From assembly GCF_910589235.1 (NCBI RefSeq), contig NC_060974.1, positions 4,824,003-4,888,002 of the forward strand: a stretch of 64,000 bases of DNA. Reading direction: 5' to 3'. Below are positions 39,117 to 52,684 of the stretch, piece after piece (the stretch's first letter is position 1; every line of letters begins with the position of its first letter). The notes below the pieces were generated by a model. The model was not told the origin of the DNA. It saw only the letters and a list, made by a program, of their open reading frames with translations, and made no database searches. The DNA is from Vespa crabro (lineage: Eukaryota; Arthropoda; Insecta; Hymenoptera; Vespidae). The position numbers and the translations under genes are program-made.

Positions 39117-40863
39117 TTTGGTCTACAGGGTCTTACGAACGATCTTAGGATCGAATTATGTTAGCGTTTCTATCGATTCGCGTCTGCCACGAGACTAAGC
39201 GTTAATTGAAATAATGCTCGTTAAATTGTGCGCAACGCTCGTCGTGCCTAATGCCGATACTTTAAATCTTTCAATTGGTCGAATTATATTTCTTAACAAC
39301 ATAGGCCTTGCTTTAAGTTTTATCTAACAATGAATCTTTTATATCGAATCATTCTCGATCGCGATCCTTTCTTTCGATGGAAAATTAGCACGAAACTGTA
39401 CCGTGTCACGAGTTTACAATGATGAAGCTTTCATTTATCTATTTACAAGCGCATAGATAACGTAATTAATATAACATTTCATTCTGCTCGAATCCATTTC
39501 TTTTTCTTCTTTCTTTTCTCTCCCGTTTCTCATAAGAATTATTTTCCAACGATATGCATCTGCATGCCTAAGTATATATTTCCTTGGAATATACTTCTCA
39601 AATCTCAAATAAGTAGATAATTGAGTTTTTATATCTTATTTTCGTTTCTTTCGCTTTGTCGTGTCTGACAATCTCTGTTTTATGGTTATCTAAATATCAG
39701 ATTATTTCGGTTATTGTTACCTGTTGTTGATAAGGGATCGACATATTTCTACGATAATCAATACGATAATCGATACGATCACTGGATGTATTCCGAGTAC
39801 TCATTCTTTTCTTTTTTTTTTTTTTTTTTTTCGTTCCAACGATATTCTGCATTTTATATGAATAACACTACAAAAGCGGGGATTTTTATCGAATTTCATT
39901 GTAAACACTAAATGATGCATGCTTGGCAGGCGAACGAGAGATATCACTTTTTATTTAAATCTTTCATATTTTCGATATATTTATGTAAGACGAATTCGTG
40001 ATATAATATCAATTGACGAATATATCAGAAAATGATTAAAGAAGATTTGCCACGAAATCAAAGGATCTTTTTCAACACGTTTTTCCAACAAGTTTTCACT
40101 CAACTTCTCGTTATTCTCGTAATTCTCGTTAATCAATCTCAATTCTTTAATCATTTATTTCTTCTTATTTGAAAATGTTTTTACGCACGAAGAAAAGAAA
40201 TATTGTATAAACTCACCCAAAGAAGAGCTTCGAGCTCTCTTGTCAGCTTCTGCTATTCCGAAACAGTTCTACTCTGGGACAATTCTATCAACTATCGATT
40301 ATAAGGACTGTTTTACCAAATATATAACTATTTTTCTTCCGTCTTATCTCAACAGATATGGGCAGATTATCCCCAATAAGACAAGTATGATATACGATTG
40401 GATCATAAAGAGGATAAATCGATAACGTTTCTTTCTTTCTTTTTTTTTTTTTTCTTTTTTAATATTGTTCTCACACACGTTTCGTACGCTTGACTTTGTC
40501 ATTTCGGGGAATTACTTATTGTTAAAATTATAAATACGATTTTGATATTGTACTTTGGAATACATGTAAAACAAAAGATTTATGATCGAATGAAATTCAT
40601 CTATAAAAGGAATAACGGATATTCTTAATAAAATATCTTTATTAAAATAACAAAGTGGACGGGAATTATATGCATTGACATAGAAACAAATGTTCGCGTA
40701 TGAGCATCCAGCTATGCGCGTCCAAATATACATATACGCATGTATGTATATAAAATTACATGAAATATTTCCATGGAAAGTAACATTTCATTAGGTAGGT
40801 ATATGCTACTGTCCTATAAAAATAATTCATATACATGCGGTATGAGTACCTTTTGTGTGTGTA

Positions 40864-40954
<91 letters not shown>

Positions 40955-41346
40955 TTGTCTTTCGGATGATCGAATAAATATGAAATGCTTGGACAATTAT
41001 GTATTAAAGTTATATAAAAAATACTTATTAACTAATATAATGAATATATAAATAGTCTAAATTATGGACGGACTTTCTTCTATGCAAAACTTATTTGTAC
41101 AAAACATTTGTATTGTAAATTAAATGTAAGTGTTCATACGTTCCTATAAAATATTATAAAAATATACCTATTAACTAATTAACGTTTCTATAAAATGTTA
41201 AATATATTACATCGTTGCTTTCCAATCAAGAGATGATACAGACATCTGTCACGTTCCATTCGACGTATAATGGACTCGTGTCTTCGATATTGAGTAATAC
41301 TACATGTTCCAATAAATGGAAGCAATGTTTAATACGATAATCAATT
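39117..41346. other. Intergenic region between transporter and Ly6 gene
   Basis: No coding exon recognised in 2.2 kb. The left part is the presumed promoter and 5' UTR of the transporter gene, the right part the 3' UTR of the Ly6 gene. A poly-T run occurs at about 39810-39830 and another at about 40438-40460. A long (TA)n tract with one internal repeat of ATGTATGC is at about 40866-40953. Confidence 0.6.
40866..40953. repeat. (TA)n compound microsatellite
   Basis: Two TA runs separated by ATGTATGC, the second followed by TATG repeats, in the interval between the transporter and the Ly6 gene. Confidence 0.9.
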
Positions 41347-42046
41347 TTATCTACCAAGTAGAAAGACGGAAAGTAATGCCAAGATGATACTTCCAACAGT
41401 AGCTCTTACTTTGCTTGCATCTGACTAAATCGATGGAGCGGACAAAAAAGTAATTATAAGATAACATCGTCTTTCAAGATTAGTACATGATTAATCGCGC
41501 TTGTGTGTTTCTATATATACATATATATAGCGTAAGTTATACTTACAATGATATAATAGTTGCATTTGTCTCCGTGACAACATTCCGAACATTTCCAATC
41601 TTGATACCAAATATGAGTACACAATGGCATGTTATTGCGTCTTATCCTTTCGCATTCTACTTTCGTCGAACACCTTTTGGAAATATAAAATTGTTTCTTT
41701 GCACCTTGCGACCAATACGGAGTACCTGTGAAAGATCGGATGTGAGTAGTTGTAACATAACCTCTATCCGGATAAAACTAAGAAACTTAGGAAAACTCAC
41801 TGCCCCACTTGATTTCAGTTAAACATACATCCTCTCCCTGTTCACATATTTTTATGCTTTTTAAGCATTTGTCTTCATTATCGGCCTGATCCGTGCAAAC
41901 ATAACATTCCAGGGCGTGACCTATAACAATGTGTTTATTATATTAAAATAATGATAGCCCATTAATAGATTATTTTACGAATACTCACTAATCGGATTAG
42001 ACAAGATAACGAGAATTATGTACGAGATTTTGAATGAGTACCACAT
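41347..42046 (-). CDS. Ly6/uPAR (three-finger) GPI-anchored protein
   Basis: Predicted small secreted, membrane-tethered protein of the insect Ly6 family, members of which act in septate junctions, ion-channel regulation or trafficking. Coding exons in transcript order: 42046-41989, 41920-41801, 41725-41547, 41424-41347. They sum to 435 nt and encode 144 residues. A signal peptide is seen at 1-20 (MWYSFKISYIILVILSNPIS). The mature part starts HALECYVC and has 12 cysteines, ending with the typical CCHGDKCN near 110-117. A hydrophobic C-terminal tail, GSIILALLSVFLLGR, after a small-residue patch, fits a GPI-attachment signal. Exon boundaries in phases 1, 1 and 0 are consistent. No specific paralogue is assigned. 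It is divergent from the PKC gene. Confidence 0.88.
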
Positions 42047-44062
42047 TTTGTTGATTACTTTTAATATTAAAAGTTAAACTGCAAGATAAAACGGATGCAT
42101 GTATAGCGTGTCTTTGAATTTACTAATTTGACTTGGACGACACCCATTAGCGTTAGACGCGCCATCTAGCGTTACAAATACAATTTAACATAGATTTTAT
42201 GATTCATATTGTATAGTATGTATACGTTGGCGCTGTAATATTAAACAGAAGCCTTTACCACAAATACCAAGCGTATGTTTTATCTACTTTTTCATCCGCT
42301 GAATGATATAAATCGGGGAGATGGTTGAATCGCAAGGAAATTCATCGATCGTATAAAAAAAGTTTTTTATCCTATCGTCGGTTCTATTTTTTTCCATTCA
42401 ATCATCGACAATGCTTTTTAAACAGGTACGAATAATTTTCCGATCATACAAATATTTTCAATCATGAGATTAGACAAAAGGATAAAAAAAATATTGCATC
42501 TTTCGCGATCGATCACACTTTATTGGTTTCATGTTTCCGTGATCCTTAAAGCGCAAAGAATCGATGGTTAGGCATAAGCACAAGCGCGTAAGAACACCGC
42601 GCACGATCGTGTTATTAAAAATAGCCCTAGGGTAGGTATTATTGACCCGAGCGTCATAACTCTAGCTATAATTCTTTCCGGTCGAGCAACCTGAAAAGAA
42701 GGGCTAGTAGGAGGATTCTTTCTTTCGATGATTTTCTATTGATTTAAAAATGTATTCTTTTTCAGAAATTTTTCATGCTCGAATTTACTACAAGAAAAGA
42801 AGAAAGGCGTAAAAGGTTATTTCTCTCTCGCTCTCTTTATATATACATATGCATATATATATATATAAATATAAATAGAGTACTTTCTTTTTAGAGCAGG
42901 GACAGAGTCAAAAATAAGGAAGAAAGAAGGAACGTTAGGAGAAATAAGAATATTAGACGCCGAATAGAAAGGATAAAGGGAGCGATAATGGGAAAGAAGG
43001 GAAAGGAGGAGAATACGGTTGGAAAGCGGATTACGTTCACTCGTTTGCAGTCTCGCTCGTCTGTTCGTTCTTGTTCAGTGTTGCTTTCGTAGCCTTACTC
43101 CTCCTCATAGTCGTTGGATGTCGATATTCGAGTGCGCGGCACAGGCTGAGCAGTGGCAGCTCCGAGTCACTGCGCCGAGAATCTAAAATTATCGGGCGGT
43201 CCACGATAGAAGAGAGGAAGGGTAATCGAGAGGTAGAACCAGAAAGAGGAAGAGAGAGAGAGAGAGAGAGAGAGGGAGAATGTGATAAACGCGAGAAGAG
43301 ATTGGAAAGAGAGAGAAAGACCAAAGGTACAGTTAATAGAAAAAGAACGGTTATTGTCAGAAGAATAGAGGAGTATAAAGGCAAGAGAAAGAAAGTACGG
43401 AGTTGAGCAATAGTTGATCCATTGGACAAATAGACGAACGGACAGAAAAACGTGCTACGAAGTTGAAGTAAAAAGGCACGTTGATCGGGAGAAGAGGTGG
43501 GAGAGAGGAAGAAACGAGTAAGCGAACGGACGGACGGACAAACGAACGAATGGACGGATAAACGAACGAACGAACGAACGAACGAACGAACGAACGAACG
43601 ACGAACGAACGAACGAACGGACGGACGGACGGACGGACGAACGGACGGACGAACGAGCAAGCCGAAGGGGGTGAGGAGGAGCCAAGAGAGAGAGAGAGAG
43701 AGGCAAAGCGAGGTAGGTCGACGTCGTGGCACGGGCTTATACCGCGCGCGCGGAGTAGCCTACCTACCACCCATCGTGCGAGTTCTCTCGCTTTACGTTC
43801 TGTCTCTTGGTACGAACGATATCGAGGCTGCTGCGACCCGATTATATTGCTTTCGAGCGACTCTTTCAGTAATAGAAGAAAGAAAAGAAGTGAAGTACGA
43901 AAGGACGAGTTAGGAAGGACTTAGCCAGATTCGAAAAGAAGGCTAAGGAAGCAGAGGAGGAGAAAGGGAGTGAAGAGGCGGAAGAGAAATTGCGATAACC
44001 GCGAGGGTCTGCCTAAGACCCCCGTCGGTCCAAATCTATCGCGTTCGCGATAAGACGTCGCC
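42047..44062. promoter_or_regulatory. Divergent region between Ly6 gene and PKC, including PKC 5' UTR
   Basis: About 2 kb between two head-to-head start codons. The right half (about 42900-44062) is richer in G and A and is the likely promoter and 5' UTR of PKC. It carries GA runs at about 43249-43275 and 43686-43702, and a long tetranucleotide array at 43524-43656. Long open frames across it (Arg/Glu-rich, Ser/Leu-rich, Ser-Val-Arg-rich) are translations of these repeats, not genes. Confidence 0.5.
43524..43656. repeat. (GAAC)n/(GGAC)n tetranucleotide array
   Basis: About 130 bp of GAAC and GGAC units in alternating blocks, with one unit shortened to GAC, about 410 bp upstream of the PKC start codon. 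Unlike most repeats in the window it is balanced in GC and contains many CpG steps. Confidence 0.9.
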
Positions 44063-45076
44063 ATGGCGGAGGAACAAGAAACGAATAACACGTGCGAGGA
44101 TTCTCTCGGTCCTGGTGATACCACCACTGCTTTTGCCAAGAAACTACGGGGCCGGAAAGGAGCACTCAAGAAGAAAAATGTATACATGGTTAAAAATCAT
44201 AGCTTTATGCCACGTTTCTTCAAACAACCCACATTCTGCAGTCATTGCAAGGACTTTATATGGTAAGTTGAAATCTTTTTTTTGCATTTTTTAGTAGTAC
44301 AAATAATCTGGATATCGCATTTTCGATTTCTGGAAAGAGGTTTCTTCTTTTCTTTTCTTTCTTTTCTTTCTTTTCTTTCTTTTCTTTCTTTTCTTTCTTT
44401 TTTCCCACAGATATATGTATTTATAAACATATATTCATGCATATACTTATGATATAGTAGTTGCACATGATATACATATATATATTCTTCCATCTTTCGT
44501 GTTATTTTCCCTTTTTAAATAGTACCCTTTACGAATCAGGCCGTTTCTTAAGCGCTAATCGCTAATTGTCTTTCATGTATGCTCGGTTCTTATTATTAGA
44601 TCGACTATCTTTACAATTTTTGCGAGTATTATTTTAACTGTAATAAATACCTTATGTTATAATCAATGTCAATCGTGCGTCATCCATAACATTTTTTATC
44701 GTTTATTTAATTGGAAAAGAAAAAAAAAACACTGGTATCGACCAATCGCATTCTTGCACCTCGATATCGACACATCGCTCCGGGATTAAACGGATCGACT
44801 GTGCACCGACAGCATGGTGAATCCAGGGGTATCGTCTGATTCATATCGTTCTGTTTGATGCTATCGAACGAGCGATTTCTTTTAATTCACATCACATAAG
44901 GATATTAACAGGCATTTATAGTCGAAATTTTTTTCTGTCGAAATAAACACACGTCACAGTTTAGAGAACAATTAATTTGACTATCCTCAACTAAAAAGAT
45001 TCTTTCTCGGTCGAACTATATATTCATATCCATCTATCCATCCATCTATCCATCTATCCATCTATCCATCTATCTA

Positions 45077-45129
<53 letters not shown>

Positions 45130-45710
45130 GTCTATTCCTTAATCCTTTTTGGCGATCATTTAATTGGATTGGAAAATGATACCATTAAATACCGAAAAGC
45201 AGTTAGTCATTATTTATTTTAATTTGAAATTAAGTTTCTGATGAAGCATGTTGAAATTCGATCGAGATTTTAGTCTCATCGAATTTACCGGTAGAAAGGA
45301 TCTTTCAAATATAAAATCAAATAGCTCATTCTAAAGAAGAAGGAACATAGATCCGAGAATGAACAGAAGCAATACCTGTGTCCGTTGAGGATAAAAAAGT
45401 AATGAAACGAATGACCGAGTAGAATCATATATTTTTCTACTTATCTTTCATTTATCGTTATAATCGACCGATTTGATCTCTGCTTGCAAGGTAGGTAAAA
45501 AAAACTACTGCCTGATTAGGTGATTTAATTTTTGAGACTTTTTCCTTCGCGCGTATAATATCGAACATACGTTATCGAATTTTGTGGTTTTCAAATATGA
45601 TTTATAAGGAAGTCGAATGGTCTAACGACATGCGTCACGAGTTTATAGTATCTTGGCTCATTCGTCACTTGCTAGCACGAGGAAAAGACGACGGCCTTGT
45701 CGCGCGACGT

Positions 45711-45777
<67 letters not shown>

Positions 45778-46734
45778 GCATATATGTATACACGTATATA
45801 TGTACACACGTAGAAGCTAGGAGAGTATGCCATTTTAACGTCCTTATTTCCGGACGATACGATAAAAAGGCCTGTTTCTTTCCTTCCTTCTTGAATTAAT
45901 TATTATTGAAGTTGCATTAGAAATTTCTTTACGTTGGATCTTTATGCGAGTATGAGAAAACATGAACATTGTAAGGACGTTAACGTTTCATTTCGCAGCA
46001 AAAACATTTTCATCCGTCTACCTATTCTGATCAATGATAACTGAATATTTTCTACAGTAGCTGAGTTATTATCAAATTTGACGCAGTGTTCCTCAAAAAC
46101 TATATAGTAGCCAGATAGTAACTAAATAACGACAGTAACTAGATATTGTAAATCTTGATTATCTCTGATCTTCCTTCCCTCTCTTTCTTTCTCAGTATAA
46201 ATGAAGATTAATCGAAATAATCGAAGATAAATCGTAAGGTGAGATACTTCGGAGCCATATACTTTCAATAATTTTTAACGCCCGTCTGTCGATCGTTCCT
46301 TTTACTTTAATTAGTTCTTTATTCCTAAGATACGTGAGATATTTAATATAAAAGGATAAAAAAATACAGTAGAGATGGGCTTAAACGATCGAAGAATTGC
46401 GAAGCCTTTTTGCCTCTCAAATGAAGTGGATCATTTCATTTTAATATCTTTTCTATTATTGTGAAAGACAGTAGACGTTTTTCTTTTACTAATCGAAACT
46501 CAGGCATGTAAAATATTCAAAAAATGATTTCCATTAATTTCTTTCAGTTCACGGAAAGCGATGAGAATCTTATCGTACGTACATATATCGTACATACATA
46601 TTATATATGCATATTATAGCCATATAATACATATTTCATTTATTTATATTTAATTTTCTCGTAGTACATTCTCCGAGTCATCGAGAAATTGATCTTCGTT
46701 TAATGTTAATAGAATAATTTAAAATACGATTCGG

Positions 46735-46798
<64 letters not shown>

Positions 46799-48598
46799 GT
46801 TTGTCGTACACCGACGTATCTTGCAGACAAATTGAAAAAGGTCGAGCGGGATACCTTAGGAGAGCAACAATGCTTTAAATTTGAAAAATCACATTACACT
46901 GGTGTCTTTTACGTCGTTGGGCGATTAACGTACACCACGAAACATGCACGTGTCGCGGGTACAAGGATGTGAATACACATGTGAACACGTGCACATTGCA
47001 TTATGCAAGTCGAGTTTATCCGACCCTCTTTGCCGAGTTTTTATATAGAAAGCAACGGGGACTTCGAAATCGATGAAAACCAGGCTAACCCAATTAGGTT
47101 GAAACAAAGAGACTTTTCCTGGCTATGCGAGAAGAGATATAGATAAATGTGTCGACTTTATACTTGGTTTCATTAGACAATACTTAGTCAAGCTAAGATA
47201 AATATTTTAAAGAGCGAATAATTTAATAAGACGTTTTGGCAAGATGTCATAAGGTCGCTCTTATTTCTTTTTCTTTTTCTTTCTCGATTAACCCGTTGCG
47301 ATCAATGACGAAGAGAAATGCGAATGCGTACTGCAAGTGCTCTTCAAATTTTGCGTATTAGATTTGTCATTAATTTCGACTCTCCATGTATGAATAATTA
47401 TTCTAATGGATCTATACGATTTATTAACTTATTCGTTTGTTTCTTCCTTTTTTCTATCTTTATCGTATAGATAAGTGTCCACAATATGAAATATATTATA
47501 CATTAACGTATGCCTTGATAAATCAATGACTTTACGTATTTACGTTTATATAACCAGTTAGTAATTCACCAGTTAGTTATACGGATAATAATGAGGAATT
47601 GAATTTGCTGTTAAATGGGAGACGTAATTACGATCGTTTTTAAGGATCACTACCGCCACGCGAAGCTGACTTATGCAATCGGTATTGCGAAACCATTCGA
47701 CTGCTATAAATTTCGAGAGACATGACACTTTTCAATTATGTTTCAAGTTCTAAACGAGATTATTACAAGATTATTTAAATTTCTATCTAACGATCGTAAG
47801 CAAAATAAAACGAAAAAATTCTAAAACTTTATTGTTTATTCTCCCTTTTTGGCTAAACTTTAAAACAAATATTCCAACGAAGCCTAAAAATATTGTATTA
47901 AAAATATTCATATAATGTGTAGTTATGCTGATTGCAATGTTAGACTGCGAATAAAATGCGGAAATGTACTCTTTGTATTCTTACCGATTCGAAAATGCAC
48001 AACGGTAGTAGTCGTATATATTGTATGCAAGTGAAAAGATTGTAAAGATTGTAGCTAATCAAATGCAAAATCATTAATACGGAGAGAATGAATTTTTCAT
48101 TTGGAAAATGTTTTTTTATTTGCCAAGTATTGTCGTGAGTAATGTGTACTTCCACTAAAATATGAGCTCGATTAGTATATATACATATATTGTCTATGTA
48201 TTTGCCATATTAAATAATTGCTAATATACGGTATACGTTGCTAATCTCAAATGTTTGTATATATACATATCTATGATCCATTTCTTTTTTTTTTTCTTTA
48301 CATCTGCAAAGATCTACATAGGTTCATAGAATTTGTCATACGTGCCATTGCAGAAAATATATGTATATTTCGCTTTAAGCTTTGAAGTAATGTAGGCTAA
48401 TCACAGATTTGCACAGTTTCTTTTTCTTTTCTTTTTTTTTCTCTTTCTCTTTCTCATTCTACTTTCCTCACGCTTCTCTTTTACCCCTCTCTTATTATCT
48501 CTCTGAGCTTCTTCTTGGGTTTCTTCTTCAATCTTTTATCCCTTTTTTTCATTCTTTCTTGCATTACCTTTTTCATTTATCTTGAATTATTTTTCTCT

Positions 48599-48639
<41 letters not shown>

Positions 48640-49875
48640 TTTTACCGTCTGTATGTATTTTACTTGTATATAAAAGAGCAAAATCGTCTGTCGATTTTCT
48701 ATGCATTTGAACAAAAAAAAAAAAAAAAAAAAAGAAAAAAAGAAAAGAAAAAGAGAAAAAAAAAAGAAAAAAACATATTGAACGATCATGCATAACGGTC
48801 ATATAGAAACCTTGAAATATTGATTTGTTCGTTGAAGCTGATTTAATCGACGGTCTAGCACAGAGGCGTCACTTGTTATACAGCCTATAAACAAAGGCTG
48901 ACGTTGTAAATGTACTTTTAGCTATATCGGGAAAAATTGAGAATTCCAGGGGTGAGGAGGATTCTCCGCTTTCTCTTTTACAGCGGGCGGAAAAAATGTA
49001 GCAAGATGAATTCTGATTGCATAGGTCATTAATTGATAACTCCGATAGATGCGTCATTTATGCATATGCACATATATGTCTATACATATTTATCATTTTT
49101 GATAAGCGATATCAGGTGTTATTTTACTCGTAATATTTCTCTTCCTTATACGATACTTTTTTTTTCGTTTTGTTTTAGGGGCTTCGGAAAGCAAGGATAT
49201 CAGTGCCAAGGTAAGAGGGTCAGTCTGATCTCACCGACCACCTCTTCGCCAGGTGTGATCTTGAGGAAGACCTCTGGGCACATTTTACTTGTGTTTCAGT
49301 CTGTAGTTTCGTCGTTCACAAGCGATGTCACGAATACGTGACCTTTACCTGTCCTGGAGCGGACAAAGGAGCTGACTCGGACGTGAGTGTCAATACATAT
49401 CTAATGTCAAACTTTTATTTTTCATTTCTTTTTCATATTTATATTTTTTTTCTTCCTTTTATTCAAATAATTCGCCTTGTCTTTCTCCTTCGCTCTCATC
49501 CGAAGCCAAGGTTACAATGCTTAATCGAATAGAAGTAATGCAAAACTTGAACGCGATTAACGAAAAAACTCTTTTGCACTATGCATCCGTAATTTTCATA
49601 AATATTACAAATTTTAATAAAAATAAATGTCAATTAGCAAAGAAGATATTTATTAAATTGGCCAAAAAATTACAATTTCAATCTATGAGTGCGCGAAAAT
49701 AAATTAATTTTTCAAATTATAATATTTTTTTTCTAATATCACGATTTATCTCGTCAAAGGGTAAATAATACAATTTAGCAAGACATTAGCATTGGTAAGA
49801 TATGGAGATGTAATGAGAAGTGTAAATGAGATCGTTGGCCATGAAGAAGAGTGATGGAGAGAGAGAGAGAGAAAG

Positions 49876-49937
<62 letters not shown>

Positions 49938-49996
49938 AGAGAGAGAGAGAGAGAGAGAATGAGAGAATGAGAGAGAGAGCGTGAGAGAGAGAGAGC

Positions 49997-50043
<47 letters not shown>

Positions 50044-52619
50044 CAACAGCGGCTAAAATCCTTCAGCATTTCTTGCACAGCGCACGATTGGCCTAAGCGT
50101 TTTCAGCTGTTCGTTTAACCCACGCTTAAACCACAAACGCGCTAATGCTGAATAATTTTGCAAATAAGTACGATCAAGAAAATATATCTATTTTTCATGG
50201 GAAACCAAGATGTTTTCGGCTCGTTGTTAAGAACGTACATTAAATAAAAACGTATGGCCTTTCGATAGGAATATTTATTGCATCTCTCGTTATCATGAAG
50301 AAATAGTAGAGGAGTTTTGTTACTTTTGATAATAATCGAATTCTTATCAATAAATCTTTATTTTTGCACAATAATTAACGATAATTGTACATAAAGTAGA
50401 TATAAGCGAACCGCAAACAATCTATGGTATCATAAAACTTTTCGATTCTTTCAGTGAAATATAACCGATGTATACTTATGTTTTTTCCTTTTCGGTAACA
50501 ATTTTTCCGTGCTTTTGCGCTTCAAAGACAAACGGTTTTTCCTCTATCGATCATTCTACATCAGATGATCATGGATCTCTCCGTTACTCGCGTCAATATA
50601 ATTACGATACGATAAGGATTAATGGTTATTTTGGAATATACATATTACTCAGTGATATGGTTAGTATTAATAGATATTTTTTCGAGTATTAATATATTCT
50701 CTAAAGGAAGTTGGCATTTGATCGTACAAGTGCAACAAATCATAGTCTTTTTATATTTTTCATTGACAAATAAGTCTCACTGATATAATAATTCTATTGG
50801 AATGTTAGGAGCTTTTGCTAAATGAAGAAACGATTATAAAAGACTAAAAAGATAAACGATAGGTATTAATATAGATTCATTGTTACTCCTTTTACTCTAC
50901 TCTCTTTTCATGATCGGAAATTATCATTAAAACTACGTAATATCCTATCCCGATGTGTGATCGTTCTTCAGCGTTCCTCAAATTGGGTTTAATTTCGGTC
51001 CCATTATTTCTTTAATCTCATTTGATTAAAGGCTTACGAGTTAATTTGAAGTTAATTTGAAGTTAATTTAGTTATCATCAAAGCCCATCCAATAATATAT
51101 TATCATATATAAATTTGAATTATTTAGAATTGATCGGTTTGTACGAAGCGAATTTATTTGTATCATTGAATAATCTGTTTTTATTAACAATGTTTATCTT
51201 AGATATCTTAACATTAGATATCTTAAATCTGAATTTATCGAGATTAGACGGTCAATCTATTTATCAATTTTGACCGGAAAGATCCATCGATCAGATGACA
51301 TTCGTATTTCGTGATTCAAAATCGCAATATCTGTGTCATAATCCGAGAGTCTGCGTGCGTGTGCACGATGTAATGGTGTAATAACGCAGGATACGCGGAC
51401 GAAGCATCAATTCAAGCAACACACCTACAACAGCCCCACGTTCTGTGACCACTGCGGTAGTCTTCTCTATGGTGTCATCCACCAGGGCATGAAATGCCAA
51501 GGTATCATTAAATCAAGCGAAAGACCACACGAGATACACGCACTTTCACCACACAGGCACACGAAGAAGATATACATATATACGACCACCAATCGCACAA
51601 CTTTTATCGTTTTGATCTACCATATATGTGGTGTTGCTTTGTCTTCGTCTTATATTACCGTTCTTCTGCGTATACTCTTCTTCATATTCATTTAATTGTC
51701 TATCATCTCATTTCTTCTTCTTCACTTCGTCTTATTATTATTCTAAATATTCCTCTATTTGTAAATAAATTTTTTCCTCCAAATAAAATGCGGTGAGTAC
51801 TTACACGTATCTTGTCGTCATCGTCTTTATATAAGAAAGGTGTGCATTGCCATATTTTATATAAGTTTTTAGGTGTTTACGAATCGTGCACGCGCATGGA
51901 AGGAGACGCGAAATTAATCGAATAAATAAATTATTCTACAAGCTTGAAACGAATATGAAAGGTGTATGATTATTCTTAATACGATGCAATGCACCTATAT
52001 ATACGCTACATTATCTTTCCAATTATAATTATTTTTCTTCGCTCCTTTTCCCGACCTTCTTTCTCTGGGACAAATTATTGCGTTCAATGATTCTTTCAGT
52101 TCTGAAAAGGAGCATCTCCGATTGCTCGTTTACGAAATCTCGTTTACGACTTTACAAAACTCGTTATTATTTGGTGATAAGTAAAACCAAATCACACATA
52201 CACACGTACAAATGTAAAATGTTTTATGATATAATGTCGTTTTGAATTTTCTTTTAAAATGGAGAAGGACAAAAATGGAGAATTTTGTTGCTGCGACAAC
52301 GATCATGGAAAGAAAGTTTCGAAAATATTTTCAATACATAGTTTGAAATACATCGTGTGTCTTTGCGTGTCGGTCCGTATTGCGAAGAAAGTTTATTTAT
52401 TATTATTTATTCATTTATTTTGTTTCTCTTTACAAATTCTCCTTTATCCAAATTATTTTTTCTTTCATTTTCTTACACTTTTTTTCCACATTCGCGTGCA
52501 CGATCTCATTGTTCCACGGTATTATTGAGTGTACATATCTACATAAATGCATACGTGCATATTTATACATACATATAAATGTATGTGTGTGCATACACAT
52601 GTACACATACATACGTACA

Positions 52620-52684
<65 letters not shown>

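Noticed and set aside
40773..41051. Open frames made of Ile-Tyr repeats, here and at other TA tracts
   Set aside because: They are TA microsatellites read as protein.
41487..41822. 111-codon plus-strand open frame across the Ly6 gene
   Set aside because: It is the antisense shadow of the Ly6 exons, which have correct cysteine spacing and splice phases on the minus strand.
43524..43656. Possible CRISPR-like or satellite array
   Set aside because: Units are 4 bp with no spacers; it is a simple tandem repeat in a eukaryotic genome.
43037..43770. Long open frames with Ser-Val-Arg-Pro and Thr-Asn-Glu-Arg repeats
   Set aside because: They are translations of the tetranucleotide and GA repeats in several frames on both strands, with no domain content.
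49746..50078. Open frames made of Ser-Leu repeats, and similar ones at 5157-5504, 37034-37386 and 20888-21070
   Set aside because: They are GA/CT microsatellites read as protein.
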